Part shown: positions 48,175-56,773 of the stretch, piece after piece | Layout: each line of letters opens with the position of its first letter | How positions within the stretch are numbered: the first letter of the stretch is position 1 | Source: CAYRWM01 sp964428055 | GTDB taxonomy: Bacteria > Bacillota > Clostridia > Christensenellales > Christensenellaceae | Reading direction: 5' to 3' | DNA: 64,000 bases | NCBI GenBank assembly: GCA_964428055.1 | Contig: CAYRWM010000001.1 | Coordinates: 54,514 to 118,513, forward strand | Notes under the pieces: generated by a model | The model's database searches: none | What the model was told of the DNA's origin: nothing | The model's input: the letters and a program-made list of their open reading frames with translations, nothing else | Position numbers and translations under genes: made by a program

Positions 48175-49551
48175 TTGGCTGACAAAAAGTATGAGATCGA
48201 TATGCTGAACGGTCCGATATTTTCAAGGATCGTACGGTTTTCCGTTCCCATGGTCATATCAGGCATTCTTCAGTTGCTGTTCAATGCTGCGGACATAATC
48301 GTAGTCGGCAATTTTGACGGCGAGAAGGCACTCGCTGCTGTCGGATCCACCACTTCCCTTATAATACTTATAATTAATCTTTTTATAGGACTTTCCGTAG
48401 GCGCAAATGTCGTTGCCGCGAAGCATTTCGGAGCGGGGCAGAGGAAGGACGTCTATCAGACGGTGCACACTTCCATGGCTATGAGCATATACATAGGTCT
48501 TGCCCTGATGGCAGTAGGCGTCATATTCTCTGGTCTCTTCCTTGAATGGATGAATACGCCTGAGGAGATCCACGGTATGGCCACGGACTATATGCGGATA
48601 ATCTTCATAGGCATGCCGGCTTCCATGATATACAACTTCGGCTATGCGATACTGAGAGTCAAAGGGGATACGAAAAGGCCTCTTTACTATCTCATTTTCG
48701 CAGGGATAATAAACGTAGCACTGAATCTCCTGTTCGTCATAGTATTCCGCATGAGTGTTTCCGGCGTCGCAACAGCAACGTCCATATCGCAGGCTGTATC
48801 TGCGCTTCTCATAATAAGATGTCTTACGAAAGAGGAGAGCATGATAAAGCTTTACTTAAGAAAGATACGTATTTTCAGACCCAAACTCAGACAGATAATA
48901 AAGATAGGACTGCCGGCGGGCATTCAGGGCGTTGTGTTCTCGGTATCAAACGTCATAATACAGGCAGGCATCAATTCGTTCGGCACGGTCGTGGTCGCGG
49001 GAAACACCGCCGCTTCCAACCTGGAAGGTTTTGTATACTATGCCATGAACCCGTTCTCTCAGGCGGCCATAACGTTTACCAGCCAGAATATAGGGGCGGG
49101 CAGGTACGGAAGGATCAACAGGATACTCGTATCTTCTCTCATATCAGTGACCGTTATAGGCCTCGCTATGGGAGCCGTGTGCCTGATATTCGGCAACCAG
49201 CTTCTGGGGCTCTACACCGATTCCCCTGCGGTCATCGCAGAGGGGATGTACAGACTCAGCGTCATCGTCATGACTTTTGTACTTTGTGGCATAATGGAAG
49301 TCTTTGCCGGCAGCATAAGGGGTATGGGGCATTCAGTAATGCCAATGGCAATAACTATAGCCGGTGTGTGTGGGGTGAGACTCATATGGATCGCGACTGT
49401 GTTCGCCGCGGAGCATACAAAGTGGAGCCTTTACATATCGTTCCCGATCTCATGGGTATTCACGATAGTCCTGTATGTTTTTGCTTTTATATTCTACAGG
49501 AGAAAGCTCGGCCGTACTGCGGAAGCATCTGCTGAAGAACAGCGTGGATGA
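48175..49551 (+). CDS. MATE-family efflux transporter (second copy)
   Basis: A 458-residue MATE transporter, distinct in sequence from the one at 32025. The first half begins IVRFSVPMVISGILQLLF and ADIIVVGNFDG, and the second half has IGLPAGIQGVVFSVSNV. About 12 hydrophobic segments. The start is taken as TTG 48175, 8 bases after AGGGGAAAG-type Shine-Dalgarno; the first in-frame ATG (48202) has no ribosome site. An open frame extends back to 47980 but crosses the divergent SDR promoter. The substrate is not predictable. Confidence 0.88.
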   Translation: MADKKYEIDMLNGPIFSRIVRFSVPMVISGILQLLFNAADIIVVGNFDGEKALAAVGSTTSLIILIINLFIGLSVGANVVAAKHFGAGQRKDVYQTVHTSMAMSIYIGLALMAVGVIFSGLFLEWMNTPEEIHGMATDYMRIIFIGMPASMIYNFGYAILRVKGDTKRPLYYLIFAGIINVALNLLFVIVFRMSVSGVATATSISQAVSALLIIRCLTKEESMIKLYLRKIRIFRPKLRQIIKIGLPAGIQGVVFSVSNVIIQAGINSFGTVVVAGNTAASNLEGFVYYAMNPFSQAAITFTSQNIGAGRYGRINRILVSSLISVTVIGLAMGAVCLIFGNQLLGLYTDSPAVIAEGMYRLSVIVMTFVLCGIMEVFAGSIRGMGHSVMPMAITIAGVCGVRLIWIATVFAAEHTKWSLYISFPISWVFTIVLYVFAFIFYRRKLGRTAEASAEEQRG

Positions 49552-49572
49552 TACCGTTACGTTTATTTGTAG

Positions 49573-49578
49573 TATAAT
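49573..49578 (+). promoter_or_regulatory. -10 element of the CDF transporter gene
   Basis: A perfect TATAAT 30 bases before the ATG; no recognisable -35. Confidence 0.45.
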
Positions 49579-49608
49579 CTAGTAAACATATGTTTTCAGA
49601 GGAAAGAC

Positions 49609-50730
49609 ATGGACAGACCTAATGACAATACAGAATACCGCGCCGGGGCGGGAGCAGCCGCCGGAAGGACCGGGATCATTGCGAATCTGGTGCTCTTCGC
49701 GGCCAAGCTCATAGCGGGCATAATATCGGGTTCAATAGCCATAACGGCGGACGCCATAAACAACCTTACGGATTCCGCTGCTTCGATCATAGCTATAATC
49801 GGCTTCCGCATGTCAAGAAGACCTGCCGATGAGGGACATCCGTACGGGCACGCCAGATCCGAATATATAGCCGGTTTCATTGTTGCGGCAGTGATACTGC
49901 TGGCGGGTTTCGATCTTATGAGATCCTCTGTTGAGAGGATCGCCGAACCGAAAGATCCTGTCTTCTCATGGGTTTCCATGGGCATACTCATAGGTTCAGT
50001 TATAGTAAAGCTCGTGCTCTTTGCTTACTACCGCGTTAAATGGAGACGGCTCGACTCTCCGCTCCTTAAAGCGCTCGCTGATGACAGCAGGAATGATGTT
50101 CTTTCAACGTCTGCCGTTATCGCATCTGTAGTGGTGTTCGCTGCATGCGGCATAAATATTGACGGGATTATCGGACTGTGCATAGGCGGATTCATATTCT
50201 ACTCTGCGATCAGGGTGGCAAAGATTACGATAAGTCCGCTCCTGGGTGCTGCCGCGTCCAGGGAAACGGTCAAATCCATTGAGGACCTTGTCCTGTCCCA
50301 CGGAGAGGTCATAGGTCTTCATGATCTTCTTGTGCATGAATACGGCCCCGGACACTGTTTTGCATCGGCGCATATAGAGATGTCTGCGGATATCCCTCCG
50401 CTGGAGTGCCACGATATAATCGACGACATAGAAAGGGATGCCTTAAGAGAACTCAACATCCATCTCGTGATGCACTATGATCCGGTATATAACGATGACG
50501 AACTGATCGAGGTAAAAGAAGCCGCAAAATCGGCTGTTACCGAGTGCTGTCCGGATGCCTGCATACATGATCTCAGGATAATAAAAAAAGACGGCAGACG
50601 CTGCGTCTATTTCGACGTGGATATGCCGTTCGGCATGCTGGATGAAAAGGATGCGGTTGAAAGAGCCGCCAAAAGAGCCATTTCCGAAACGGGAGACTAT
50701 GATGTTTCCATAACGTTTGAAGGCAGCTGA
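49609..50730 (+). CDS. Cation diffusion facilitator (CDF) transporter
   Basis: A 373-residue divalent-cation exporter. The transmembrane domain (about 20-215) holds the metal-binding residues Asp48, Asn51/52 and Asp55 in helix 2 (ADAINNLTDSA), the HPYGHAR motif, and a DDSRNDVLST segment in helix 5. The cytoplasmic C-terminal domain (about 220-373) has the usual alpha-beta fold with HVHxD-like histidines (ASAHIEM, LVMHYDPVYND), and is longer than in many CDFs because of an extra domain from about 290. Mn, Zn or Fe specificity cannot be set by eye. Confidence 0.9.
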   Translation: MDRPNDNTEYRAGAGAAAGRTGIIANLVLFAAKLIAGIISGSIAITADAINNLTDSAASIIAIIGFRMSRRPADEGHPYGHARSEYIAGFIVAAVILLAGFDLMRSSVERIAEPKDPVFSWVSMGILIGSVIVKLVLFAYYRVKWRRLDSPLLKALADDSRNDVLSTSAVIASVVVFAACGINIDGIIGLCIGGFIFYSAIRVAKITISPLLGAAASRETVKSIEDLVLSHGEVIGLHDLLVHEYGPGHCFASAHIEMSADIPPLECHDIIDDIERDALRELNIHLVMHYDPVYNDDELIEVKEAAKSAVTECCPDACIHDLRIIKKDGRRCVYFDVDMPFGMLDEKDAVERAAKRAISETGDYDVSITFEGS

Positions 50731-50734
50731 TAAA

Positions 50735-50764
50735 AAGAACGGCCGTAAAGGCCGTTCTTCTTTT
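50735..50764 (+). terminator. Bidirectional terminator between the CDF and adenine deaminase genes
   Basis: A 10-base-pair stem (AAGAACGGCC / GGCCGTTCTT) with loop GTAAA and T's on both sides. The ade stop (50763-50765) abuts it. Confidence 0.85.
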
Positions 50765-52556
50765 ACTCTATTATAAGATCCGTCATGCAGAACTTCGTTA
50801 CATCCACATAGCCTCTGTCGGTGAGTCTCAGTTCCGGCAGCACCGAGAGACACAGTATGGACATCGTCATGAACGGGGAGTGGATATTGCATCCCAGCGA
50901 TACCCATGCCTGCTTCAGATTCTTTATGTGATCGTGAACGTACTGAAGTGAAGTATCGTTCATTATGCCCGCTACGGGAAGATCCACTGTTTCAAGAACT
51001 TTGCCGTCGAGCACAGCCGTGTATCCGCCGCCGCATTCTATGAGGGCGTTGGCTGCCACCGCCATGTCCCTGTCGTTCGCTCCGAGCACTATGAGGTTGT
51101 GCGCGTCATGCGCCACTGTCTGGGCTATGGCGCCTTTCCTTATGCCGAACCCCTTTACAAAACCGAACCCCTTGTTGCCCGTTCTGTTGTGACGCTCGAA
51201 GACAGCAGCTTTGAGTATGTCATTTCCGGGATCGGCGGCTATCCCGCCGTCAACAGTCTTAAGGACCGCTTCAGAAGCTTTCGTGCTGGTCCTGTGGGGG
51301 ATTATCTCTATCATGCGGACTTTTGCTTCGCTGCCCCCGTAAGGGATGCGGAACGATTCCTCCGTTATGGGACCCTGTATATTGATAGAATGCCTTATCC
51401 AGTCAGGATAGCTGTAGGGCTCGAATTCAACCGTCAGCTCTCCGTCCTTTGCCACCACCTGACCGTTTATCATAGTCATCTTTACATCTATCTTTTCCAG
51501 TGAGCCGATAAGTATAAGATCAGCACACTTGCCGGGCGATATCGAACCCAGGTCGCCGTCCATGCCGAAGCACTGTGCGGTATTGATGGTGACCATCTGT
51601 ATTGCCGTCAGCGCATCGATGCCGGCTTCCAGAGCCACGCGTATTATGTGATCCAGATGCCCCTTGACCATAAGGGATCTCGGATGTGAGTCATCCGATA
51701 CCAGGCAAGCGAAACGTGTGTCAATCTCTTTATTGACGATACTGGGCGCGAGCACTTTAAGATCGTGCCATGCCGAGCCTTCGCGTATCTGTGCGTACAT
51801 GCCGAGCCGCATCTTTGCAGTCACATCCTCGGGCCGTGTTGATTCATGGCAGCATCTTGCACCTGAAGCAATATATGCGTTGAGACCTTTCCCGGTCTCA
51901 GGTATGGAATAATGACCTGTCACGGTCTTCTTTGCCTTCAGAGTCTCGGCGACTATGTTGTGGACATTTTCATCGGAAGACAGTATGCCCGGGAAGTTCA
52001 TCATCTCGCCGAGTCCTACCGTGCAGTCCCAGTTCATGGTCTCGCGCACGTCATCGGCGTTTATCTCGGCGCCCGAATCCTCGAAGCCCTTTACGGCCGG
52101 CACGCATGAGGGAGTGGTCATAAATGCCTTTAAGTGCGCCCGCTTTGCGTCCTTCATCATGCATCTCACGCCCTCGAGTCCCGATACGTTGCACATCTCA
52201 TGGGGATCCATGAAGATGCCCGTTGTGCCGTGGGGCAGGACCACCTTGGCGTATTCTCCGACGGAAAGCATGGATGATTCCACGTGCATGTGACCGTCCA
52301 TGAAACCGGGGGATGCGTAAGCGCCTCCGGCGTCTATGACTTCAGTGCCTTCGCCTATGCAGTGAGAAGCGTCTCCGACAAGGGCTATCCTGCCCGAGGT
52401 TATCGCTATATCGACGTTTTCCTGTACTTCTCGGGTGCATACGTTAACGAGCTTCGCATTCTTAATGACAGTGTCCGCGGGCTTTCTTCCCATGGCCGTA
52501 TCAGCGAGGTCTCTGGTGCATTCGTAGAGCGGCAGCGCGCCGAAAAAATCTTTCAT
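50763..52556 (-). CDS. ade: Adenine deaminase
   Basis: A 597-residue amidohydrolase that converts adenine to hypoxanthine and ammonia. The metal-binding GFMDGHMHVESSML (about residues 84-97), HGTTGIFMDPHEMCNV, VTGHYSIPETGKGLNAYIASG (quoted in part) and CLVSDDSHPRSL motifs match adenine deaminase rather than other amidohydrolases. The C-terminal segment QTVAHDAHNLIVLGAND is also diagnostic. Full length. A minus-strand AGGAG precedes the ATG. An SDR gene lies 55 bases upstream on the same strand, possibly in the same transcript. Confidence 0.95.
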   Translation of the reverse strand: MKDFFGALPLYECTRDLADTAMGRKPADTVIKNAKLVNVCTREVQENVDIAITSGRIALVGDASHCIGEGTEVIDAGGAYASPGFMDGHMHVESSMLSVGEYAKVVLPHGTTGIFMDPHEMCNVSGLEGVRCMMKDAKRAHLKAFMTTPSCVPAVKGFEDSGAEINADDVRETMNWDCTVGLGEMMNFPGILSSDENVHNIVAETLKAKKTVTGHYSIPETGKGLNAYIASGARCCHESTRPEDVTAKMRLGMYAQIREGSAWHDLKVLAPSIVNKEIDTRFACLVSDDSHPRSLMVKGHLDHIIRVALEAGIDALTAIQMVTINTAQCFGMDGDLGSISPGKCADLILIGSLEKIDVKMTMINGQVVAKDGELTVEFEPYSYPDWIRHSINIQGPITEESFRIPYGGSEAKVRMIEIIPHRTSTKASEAVLKTVDGGIAADPGNDILKAAVFERHNRTGNKGFGFVKGFGIRKGAIAQTVAHDAHNLIVLGANDRDMAVAANALIECGGGYTAVLDGKVLETVDLPVAGIMNDTSLQYVHDHIKNLKQAWVSLGCNIHSPFMTMSILCLSVLPELRLTDRGYVDVTKFCMTDLIIE

Positions 52557-52611
52557 AACGGTCTCCTGAAAATGGGTGTTTTTTTAAGTATAAATAAATA
52601 GGTCTTTCGGG

Positions 52612-53394
52612 TCAATCCTGCTTTTCATACTGCCCGTGTCTTTTCAGCCAGGCTTTATATCTTATCCTCTCTATGCCCTGCACGGCAAGGTCTACGGGAA
52701 GCACTCTCTGTATGAGGCATCTTATGAGAAAAGCTAGGGACGGGTATACGCTTCTCGCGCCGAACTTAAGTCCCTGTTCCATGTGCCAGGCTACATAACC
52801 TGCGGTGTTCGGGGGGAACGGCATGACAGCGTCATCAGCCCGCTTCCAGAAATTCGTAAAGGTCGCGACCGGATATACAGGCATCACGCGCACATGCTTC
52901 GGCTTTTCCATGCGATATGTCCGTATAAAACCGTCGAGGGCGAATTTAGTCGAATCGTAGAGTGTAAAGCCGGGAAGTACCATTTTGCCGAGAGCGGATA
53001 TGGTCAGCACAAAAGTCACGGGATTCTTTTTTTCATAAGTAAGCTTCTGCAGCGCATATATGGGCGACATGACGTTCGTATCAAAGATCTTTTTGTTTCT
53101 GTCCCAGTCGGGAGCGCCTATCTTGCCGTAGTAGGCAAAGCCTGCGTTCGCAACAAATATGTCAATGTCTCCGAAGTACTCTTCGGCGATATCGAAAAGC
53201 CGGTCGATATCTTCCTTTTTCGACACGTCGCATTCAACCGGGAGTATGGTGTCTCCGAAAAGCTTTTCCAGATCCTTTTTGTTCCTGGAAACGCCGATCA
53301 CCCTGGCTCCGGCTTTTATCATGCGCTGGGTGAACCTGAGGCCTATGCCGGAAGACGCACCCGTTACTACTATCCTTTTACCTTTAAGATCCAT
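52612..53394 (-). CDS. Short-chain dehydrogenase/reductase (membrane-associated type)
   Basis: A 260-residue SDR. The cofactor loop TGASSGIG (residues 11-18), VANAGFAY (NAG motif), and the active-site FTLYDSTKFALDGF with the Tyr-x3-Lys pair are all present. After about residue 200 the segment GARSVYPSLAFLIRCLIQRVLPVDL may form a membrane-associated hydrophobic stretch, as in SDRs that work on lipids; that is a suggestion only. A Shine-Dalgarno (GAAGGT) lies 7 bases before the ATG on the minus strand. It is upstream of ade and probably co-transcribed with it. Confidence 0.85.
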   Translation of the reverse strand: MDLKGKRIVVTGASSGIGLRFTQRMIKAGARVIGVSRNKKDLEKLFGDTILPVECDVSKKEDIDRLFDIAEEYFGDIDIFVANAGFAYYGKIGAPDWDRNKKIFDTNVMSPIYALQKLTYEKKNPVTFVLTISALGKMVLPGFTLYDSTKFALDGFIRTYRMEKPKHVRVMPVYPVATFTNFWKRADDAVMPFPPNTAGYVAWHMEQGLKFGARSVYPSLAFLIRCLIQRVLPVDLAVQGIERIRYKAWLKRHGQYEKQD

Positions 53395-53540
53395 ATCGGT
53401 TACCTTCGTTTATGATCTGTTAGGTACATTATACTATCAAAAGCCGTGTTTGAGCATCACTTATTGAGTATAATCCTGTCTGATACGGCATATATTGTGC
53501 AAAAAACAGAATACGGGCCAAAAAAGCCACAATTTGTAGT

Positions 53541-53570
53541 TGTAAAGGCACAGTAAAAAAGAGTATAATA
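53541..53570 (+). promoter_or_regulatory. Promoter of the LTA-synthase-like gene
   Basis: TTGTAA (53541-53546), 18-base spacer, perfect TATAAT (53565-53570), 38 bases before the TTG start. Confidence 0.65.
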
Positions 53571-53608
53571 TCTATGTATGTATGCATAAAAACAGGAGGA
53601 CACCTTAA

Positions 53609-55858
53609 TTGAGAGACTACTCACGCGGATCATACGGTGCTTATCGCAGATCCCAGTACGGAGAAGTACGGAGACCTGCAGGCTCTGCAAGTAAAAAGAA
53701 TACGATAAGGGGTATAGCGGTACTGGCATGCTGTCTGTTCTATCCCATATTCGACGAGCTTCTGTATACTGCCGGCCTCAATACCGGATTCAGCTTCTAT
53801 AAGCTCATGTTCTGTCTGGCGATCGGCGCTCTTCTTTATCTGATCGCATGCATACCCAAACGCAAGAAACTCGCATTCTATATACATGCCGTCGTCATGC
53901 TCGCGTTTACGGCGATATATATCATCCAGTACGTCTACTGGGCGATATTCGATACGCCTGTTATGATCAACTCGCTGCAGCAGGGTGCAGGGGACGCTAT
54001 GGAGTTCTTCGGCGTAGCCGTCAACAAGTGGCTCGCAGGATGGCCCGTTTCCTGTTTCTTCTGCCTGCAGATAATACTGATATTCACACTTTACAGGATG
54101 CTGTTCTACAAGTGGAAGAGACCTGAACAGCCGTGGAAGTTCTCGGCGATACTCTTTGCCATAATCACGGCCCTCGCTTTCATTCTTCCCATAACTACGG
54201 CGAACGGCATAAACCAGGCCGGTTACTACATGCTTTACGATTTCACTCCCGTGCCGGCGTCCAAGTCCATAGGCGTCGTGCCTTCCATGCTCATGGATAT
54301 AAAGTTTAATTCACTGGGCATAAAGGAAGAGTACGATTTCGATGCGCATACGGCTCCGGCTGAAACACCTGCCGAGACGCCTGAAGGTACCGGCGACGGA
54401 GGCCAGGAAGGCGCAGTGACGCCGGGCAGTTCGACAACTCCCGCGTCCGGCGCGGATAAAGAGACCGAAAAGCCTGCCGTATATGAAGATAATGTCATGA
54501 ACATCAACTTCAATCTCGATGAGAGCGACGATACGCTGAGGTCGATGAACGAGTACTTCTCGCAGAGACAGCCCACCAAGCAGAATGAGTATACCGGTAT
54601 ATTCCAGGGCAAGAACCTCATACTGATGACGGCTGAAGGTTTCTCCGGATACGTGATAGATCCTGAGGTCACGCCTACGCTCTACAAGATGGCGACGGAA
54701 GGTTTCGTGTTCAATAACTTCTACTGTCCGATATGGACGGTATCCACTTCAGACGGCGAGTACGTCGAGACCACGGGTCTCATCCCGAAGGACGGCGTAT
54801 GGAGTTACACCGAGATTGCGGACAACTATATGCCGTTCGCGTTCGGCAACCAGTTCAACAGGATAGGGTACAAATCATACGCATTCCACGGACACACCTG
54901 GACGTATTACAACCGCGATAAGTCTTATCCGACGATGGGCTATGAGTACTACGGACGTGACCACGGTCTGGATGTTGAGAGAGTATGGCCCGAATCCGAC
55001 GTTGAGGTCAACAACCTGACTGAACCTTATTACATGGATCTTGATCATTTCCATGTATACTACATGACGATAAGCGGACATCTTGAGTATTCATATCCGG
55101 ACAACATGATGGCATGGAGGAACAAGGAATCCGTCGAAGCTTTCAATCTGGGCTACAGCTCGCACGTCATGGCTTACATAGCGACTCAGTATGAGTTCGA
55201 GAAGAGTCTGGCGCAGCTCATAGAGGATCTCGATAACGCGGGCAGACTGGACGATGTTGTAATAGCATTCGGTCCCGACCATTATCCGTACGGACTTACC
55301 AATGAAGAGTATGCGGAACTCATGGGAATACCCAGCCTTGATACCACGTTCGATATGTACAGGAGCTCGTTCATACTGTGGAGCTCGTGCATAAAAGAGC
55401 CCGTATACGTCGACAAGTACTGCTCGAGTCTTGATATAACCCCGACGCTTCAGAACATGTTCGGACTTAAATACGACTCGAGGCTGTTCGCAGGCAGAGA
55501 CATAATGTCAGATGAGTATCCGGGTCTGGTAGTGTTTATGGACAGAAGCTTCATAACCGACAAGATCAGATACAACGCTTCAACGCAGGAGGCAGTATCG
55601 CATGACGGATCCGAGGTCGATCCGGCTTATCTGGATCAGTGCCTGAATGAGGTCGCGAAGCTGTTCAAGTATTCAGCCTCTATAATAGACACCGACTACT
55701 ACAGATATCTGTTCCCGGACGGCGTTGAAGAGGTCGAGGAATACGAGGATATCGAAGATACCATGAAGGGCGCGAAAGAGAAGGAGATTCCGAAGTCCGA
55801 AGGAGAGGTAAAGGAGACCAACCCGATCTACAAAAACTTCAGGGAAAGAGGGGCATGA
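53609..55858 (+). CDS. LTA-synthase-family membrane sulfatase
   Basis: A 749-residue protein with five hydrophobic segments (about 30-50, 60-80, 88-108, 145-170, 185-205), a Thr/Glu/Pro-rich linker (about 248-298), and a sulfatase-like phosphoglycerol transferase domain (about 335-690). Expected active-site residues are Glu343 in MTAEGFSG and the nucleophile Thr380 in VSTSDGEY; FGPDHYPYG supplies later metal ligands. The C-terminal 60 residues are highly charged. The start is TTG 53609, 8 bases after a strong AGGAGGA. The family polymerises glycerol phosphate or decorates envelope polymers; the exact acceptor is unknown. It stands alone and ends before a terminator. Confidence 0.88.
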   Translation: MRDYSRGSYGAYRRSQYGEVRRPAGSASKKNTIRGIAVLACCLFYPIFDELLYTAGLNTGFSFYKLMFCLAIGALLYLIACIPKRKKLAFYIHAVVMLAFTAIYIIQYVYWAIFDTPVMINSLQQGAGDAMEFFGVAVNKWLAGWPVSCFFCLQIILIFTLYRMLFYKWKRPEQPWKFSAILFAIITALAFILPITTANGINQAGYYMLYDFTPVPASKSIGVVPSMLMDIKFNSLGIKEEYDFDAHTAPAETPAETPEGTGDGGQEGAVTPGSSTTPASGADKETEKPAVYEDNVMNINFNLDESDDTLRSMNEYFSQRQPTKQNEYTGIFQGKNLILMTAEGFSGYVIDPEVTPTLYKMATEGFVFNNFYCPIWTVSTSDGEYVETTGLIPKDGVWSYTEIADNYMPFAFGNQFNRIGYKSYAFHGHTWTYYNRDKSYPTMGYEYYGRDHGLDVERVWPESDVEVNNLTEPYYMDLDHFHVYYMTISGHLEYSYPDNMMAWRNKESVEAFNLGYSSHVMAYIATQYEFEKSLAQLIEDLDNAGRLDDVVIAFGPDHYPYGLTNEEYAELMGIPSLDTTFDMYRSSFILWSSCIKEPVYVDKYCSSLDITPTLQNMFGLKYDSRLFAGRDIMSDEYPGLVVFMDRSFITDKIRYNASTQEAVSHDGSEVDPAYLDQCLNEVAKLFKYSASIIDTDYYRYLFPDGVEEVEEYEDIEDTMKGAKEKEIPKSEGEVKETNPIYKNFRERGA

Positions 55859-55892
55859 TCCCCTTAACCGGATAAAAAAGGATTCACAACAA

Positions 55893-55924
55893 AAAGAGAC
55901 ACATGCGAGCATGTGTCTCTTTGA
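55893..55924 (+). terminator. Bidirectional terminator between the LTA-synthase-like and Fic genes
   Basis: A perfect 13-base-pair stem (AAAGAGACACATG / CATGTGTCTCTTT) with loop CGAG, T's on the plus side and A's that give T's on the minus side. Confidence 0.9.
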
Positions 55925-55935
55925 TGTTTATGCGT

Positions 55936-56706
55936 TTATCTCTCGAGATTATTCTGCCGTTCCATGTATCGCTGTATCTGTCGGCTCCAGGTTTTAACGG
56001 TCTGATCTTTAAGATACTGTATAAGAGGCTCGAGTTCCTGATGCTCATCCCATGCTTCAAGTGCTGCATAGTATCCTTTTCTGTCTTCCTGATGGATGAT
56101 TATGGGCGGATGATTGAGCAGTATCAACAGGTAATTCATGAGCAGTCTTCCAGCTCTGCCGTTTCCGTCGGCAAAGGGATGTATATTCTCAAATTTTGCA
56201 TGAAAATATGCGGCTGCGGTGAGAGCGTCATCATGCGTTATGCTATCAAGTTCATCCAGTAGTTCCGTTATCTCTTCATGAACATCCTCGGGCGCTGCTC
56301 CGGTTTCGTTTTTTCCTGTAACATAATCACGTTTCTTGTATTCACCCGGGCGTTCACCAAGTTGCCATCGGCGTGTATCATATGTATTTTTTGTCAGGCA
56401 GTATTGTATCTCTTTTATAAGATCTTCATCAATGGGTCTTCTTTCGTTGAAAGCGGAAAGCAGGAGTTCATTTGCATCCTTTGAGTTTCGCATCTCAAAA
56501 AGAGTCCTCAGATCCCCGGTATATGAAGTAACACCGTCATGTTCGAATATCTCACGCGTATCGTTGTATGTTATTTGGCTGTTTTCAATATTGCCTGAGT
56601 GATATGCAAAAGCTATGCTGTGACCGTTTAAGGCTTCAGCAAGCTCTGCATCATTTGATATTTCCTTATCTTCCCATATCTCAACTGCCAATTCGTAAAG
56701 ACACAT
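55936..56706 (-). CDS. Fic-domain protein (probable AMP transferase)
   Basis: A 256-residue Fic protein. The catalytic loop is HPFADGNGRAGR (residues 176-187), with His176, Asp180 and Gly/Asn/Arg residues all intact. An N-terminal inhibitory-helix motif, S-x3-E-N, occurs at residues 37-42 (SGNIEN), so this is a Fic of the class whose own N-terminus blocks ATP binding, and no separate antitoxin gene is needed or seen. Fic proteins transfer AMP or other phosphates from nucleotides to a target protein hydroxyl. Its target is unknown. A GGAG Shine-Dalgarno precedes ATG 56706. Confidence 0.92.
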   Translation of the reverse strand: MCLYELAVEIWEDKEISNDAELAEALNGHSIAFAYHSGNIENSQITYNDTREIFEHDGVTSYTGDLRTLFEMRNSKDANELLLSAFNERRPIDEDLIKEIQYCLTKNTYDTRRWQLGERPGEYKKRDYVTGKNETGAAPEDVHEEITELLDELDSITHDDALTAAAYFHAKFENIHPFADGNGRAGRLLMNYLLILLNHPPIIIHQEDRKGYYAALEAWDEHQELEPLIQYLKDQTVKTWSRQIQRYMERQNNLER

Positions 56707-56773
56707 ATAAATTCTCCTGACCTTTTATCATATGTAGTATAACATATTGAAAAATATAAGAATCATGTGGTTG

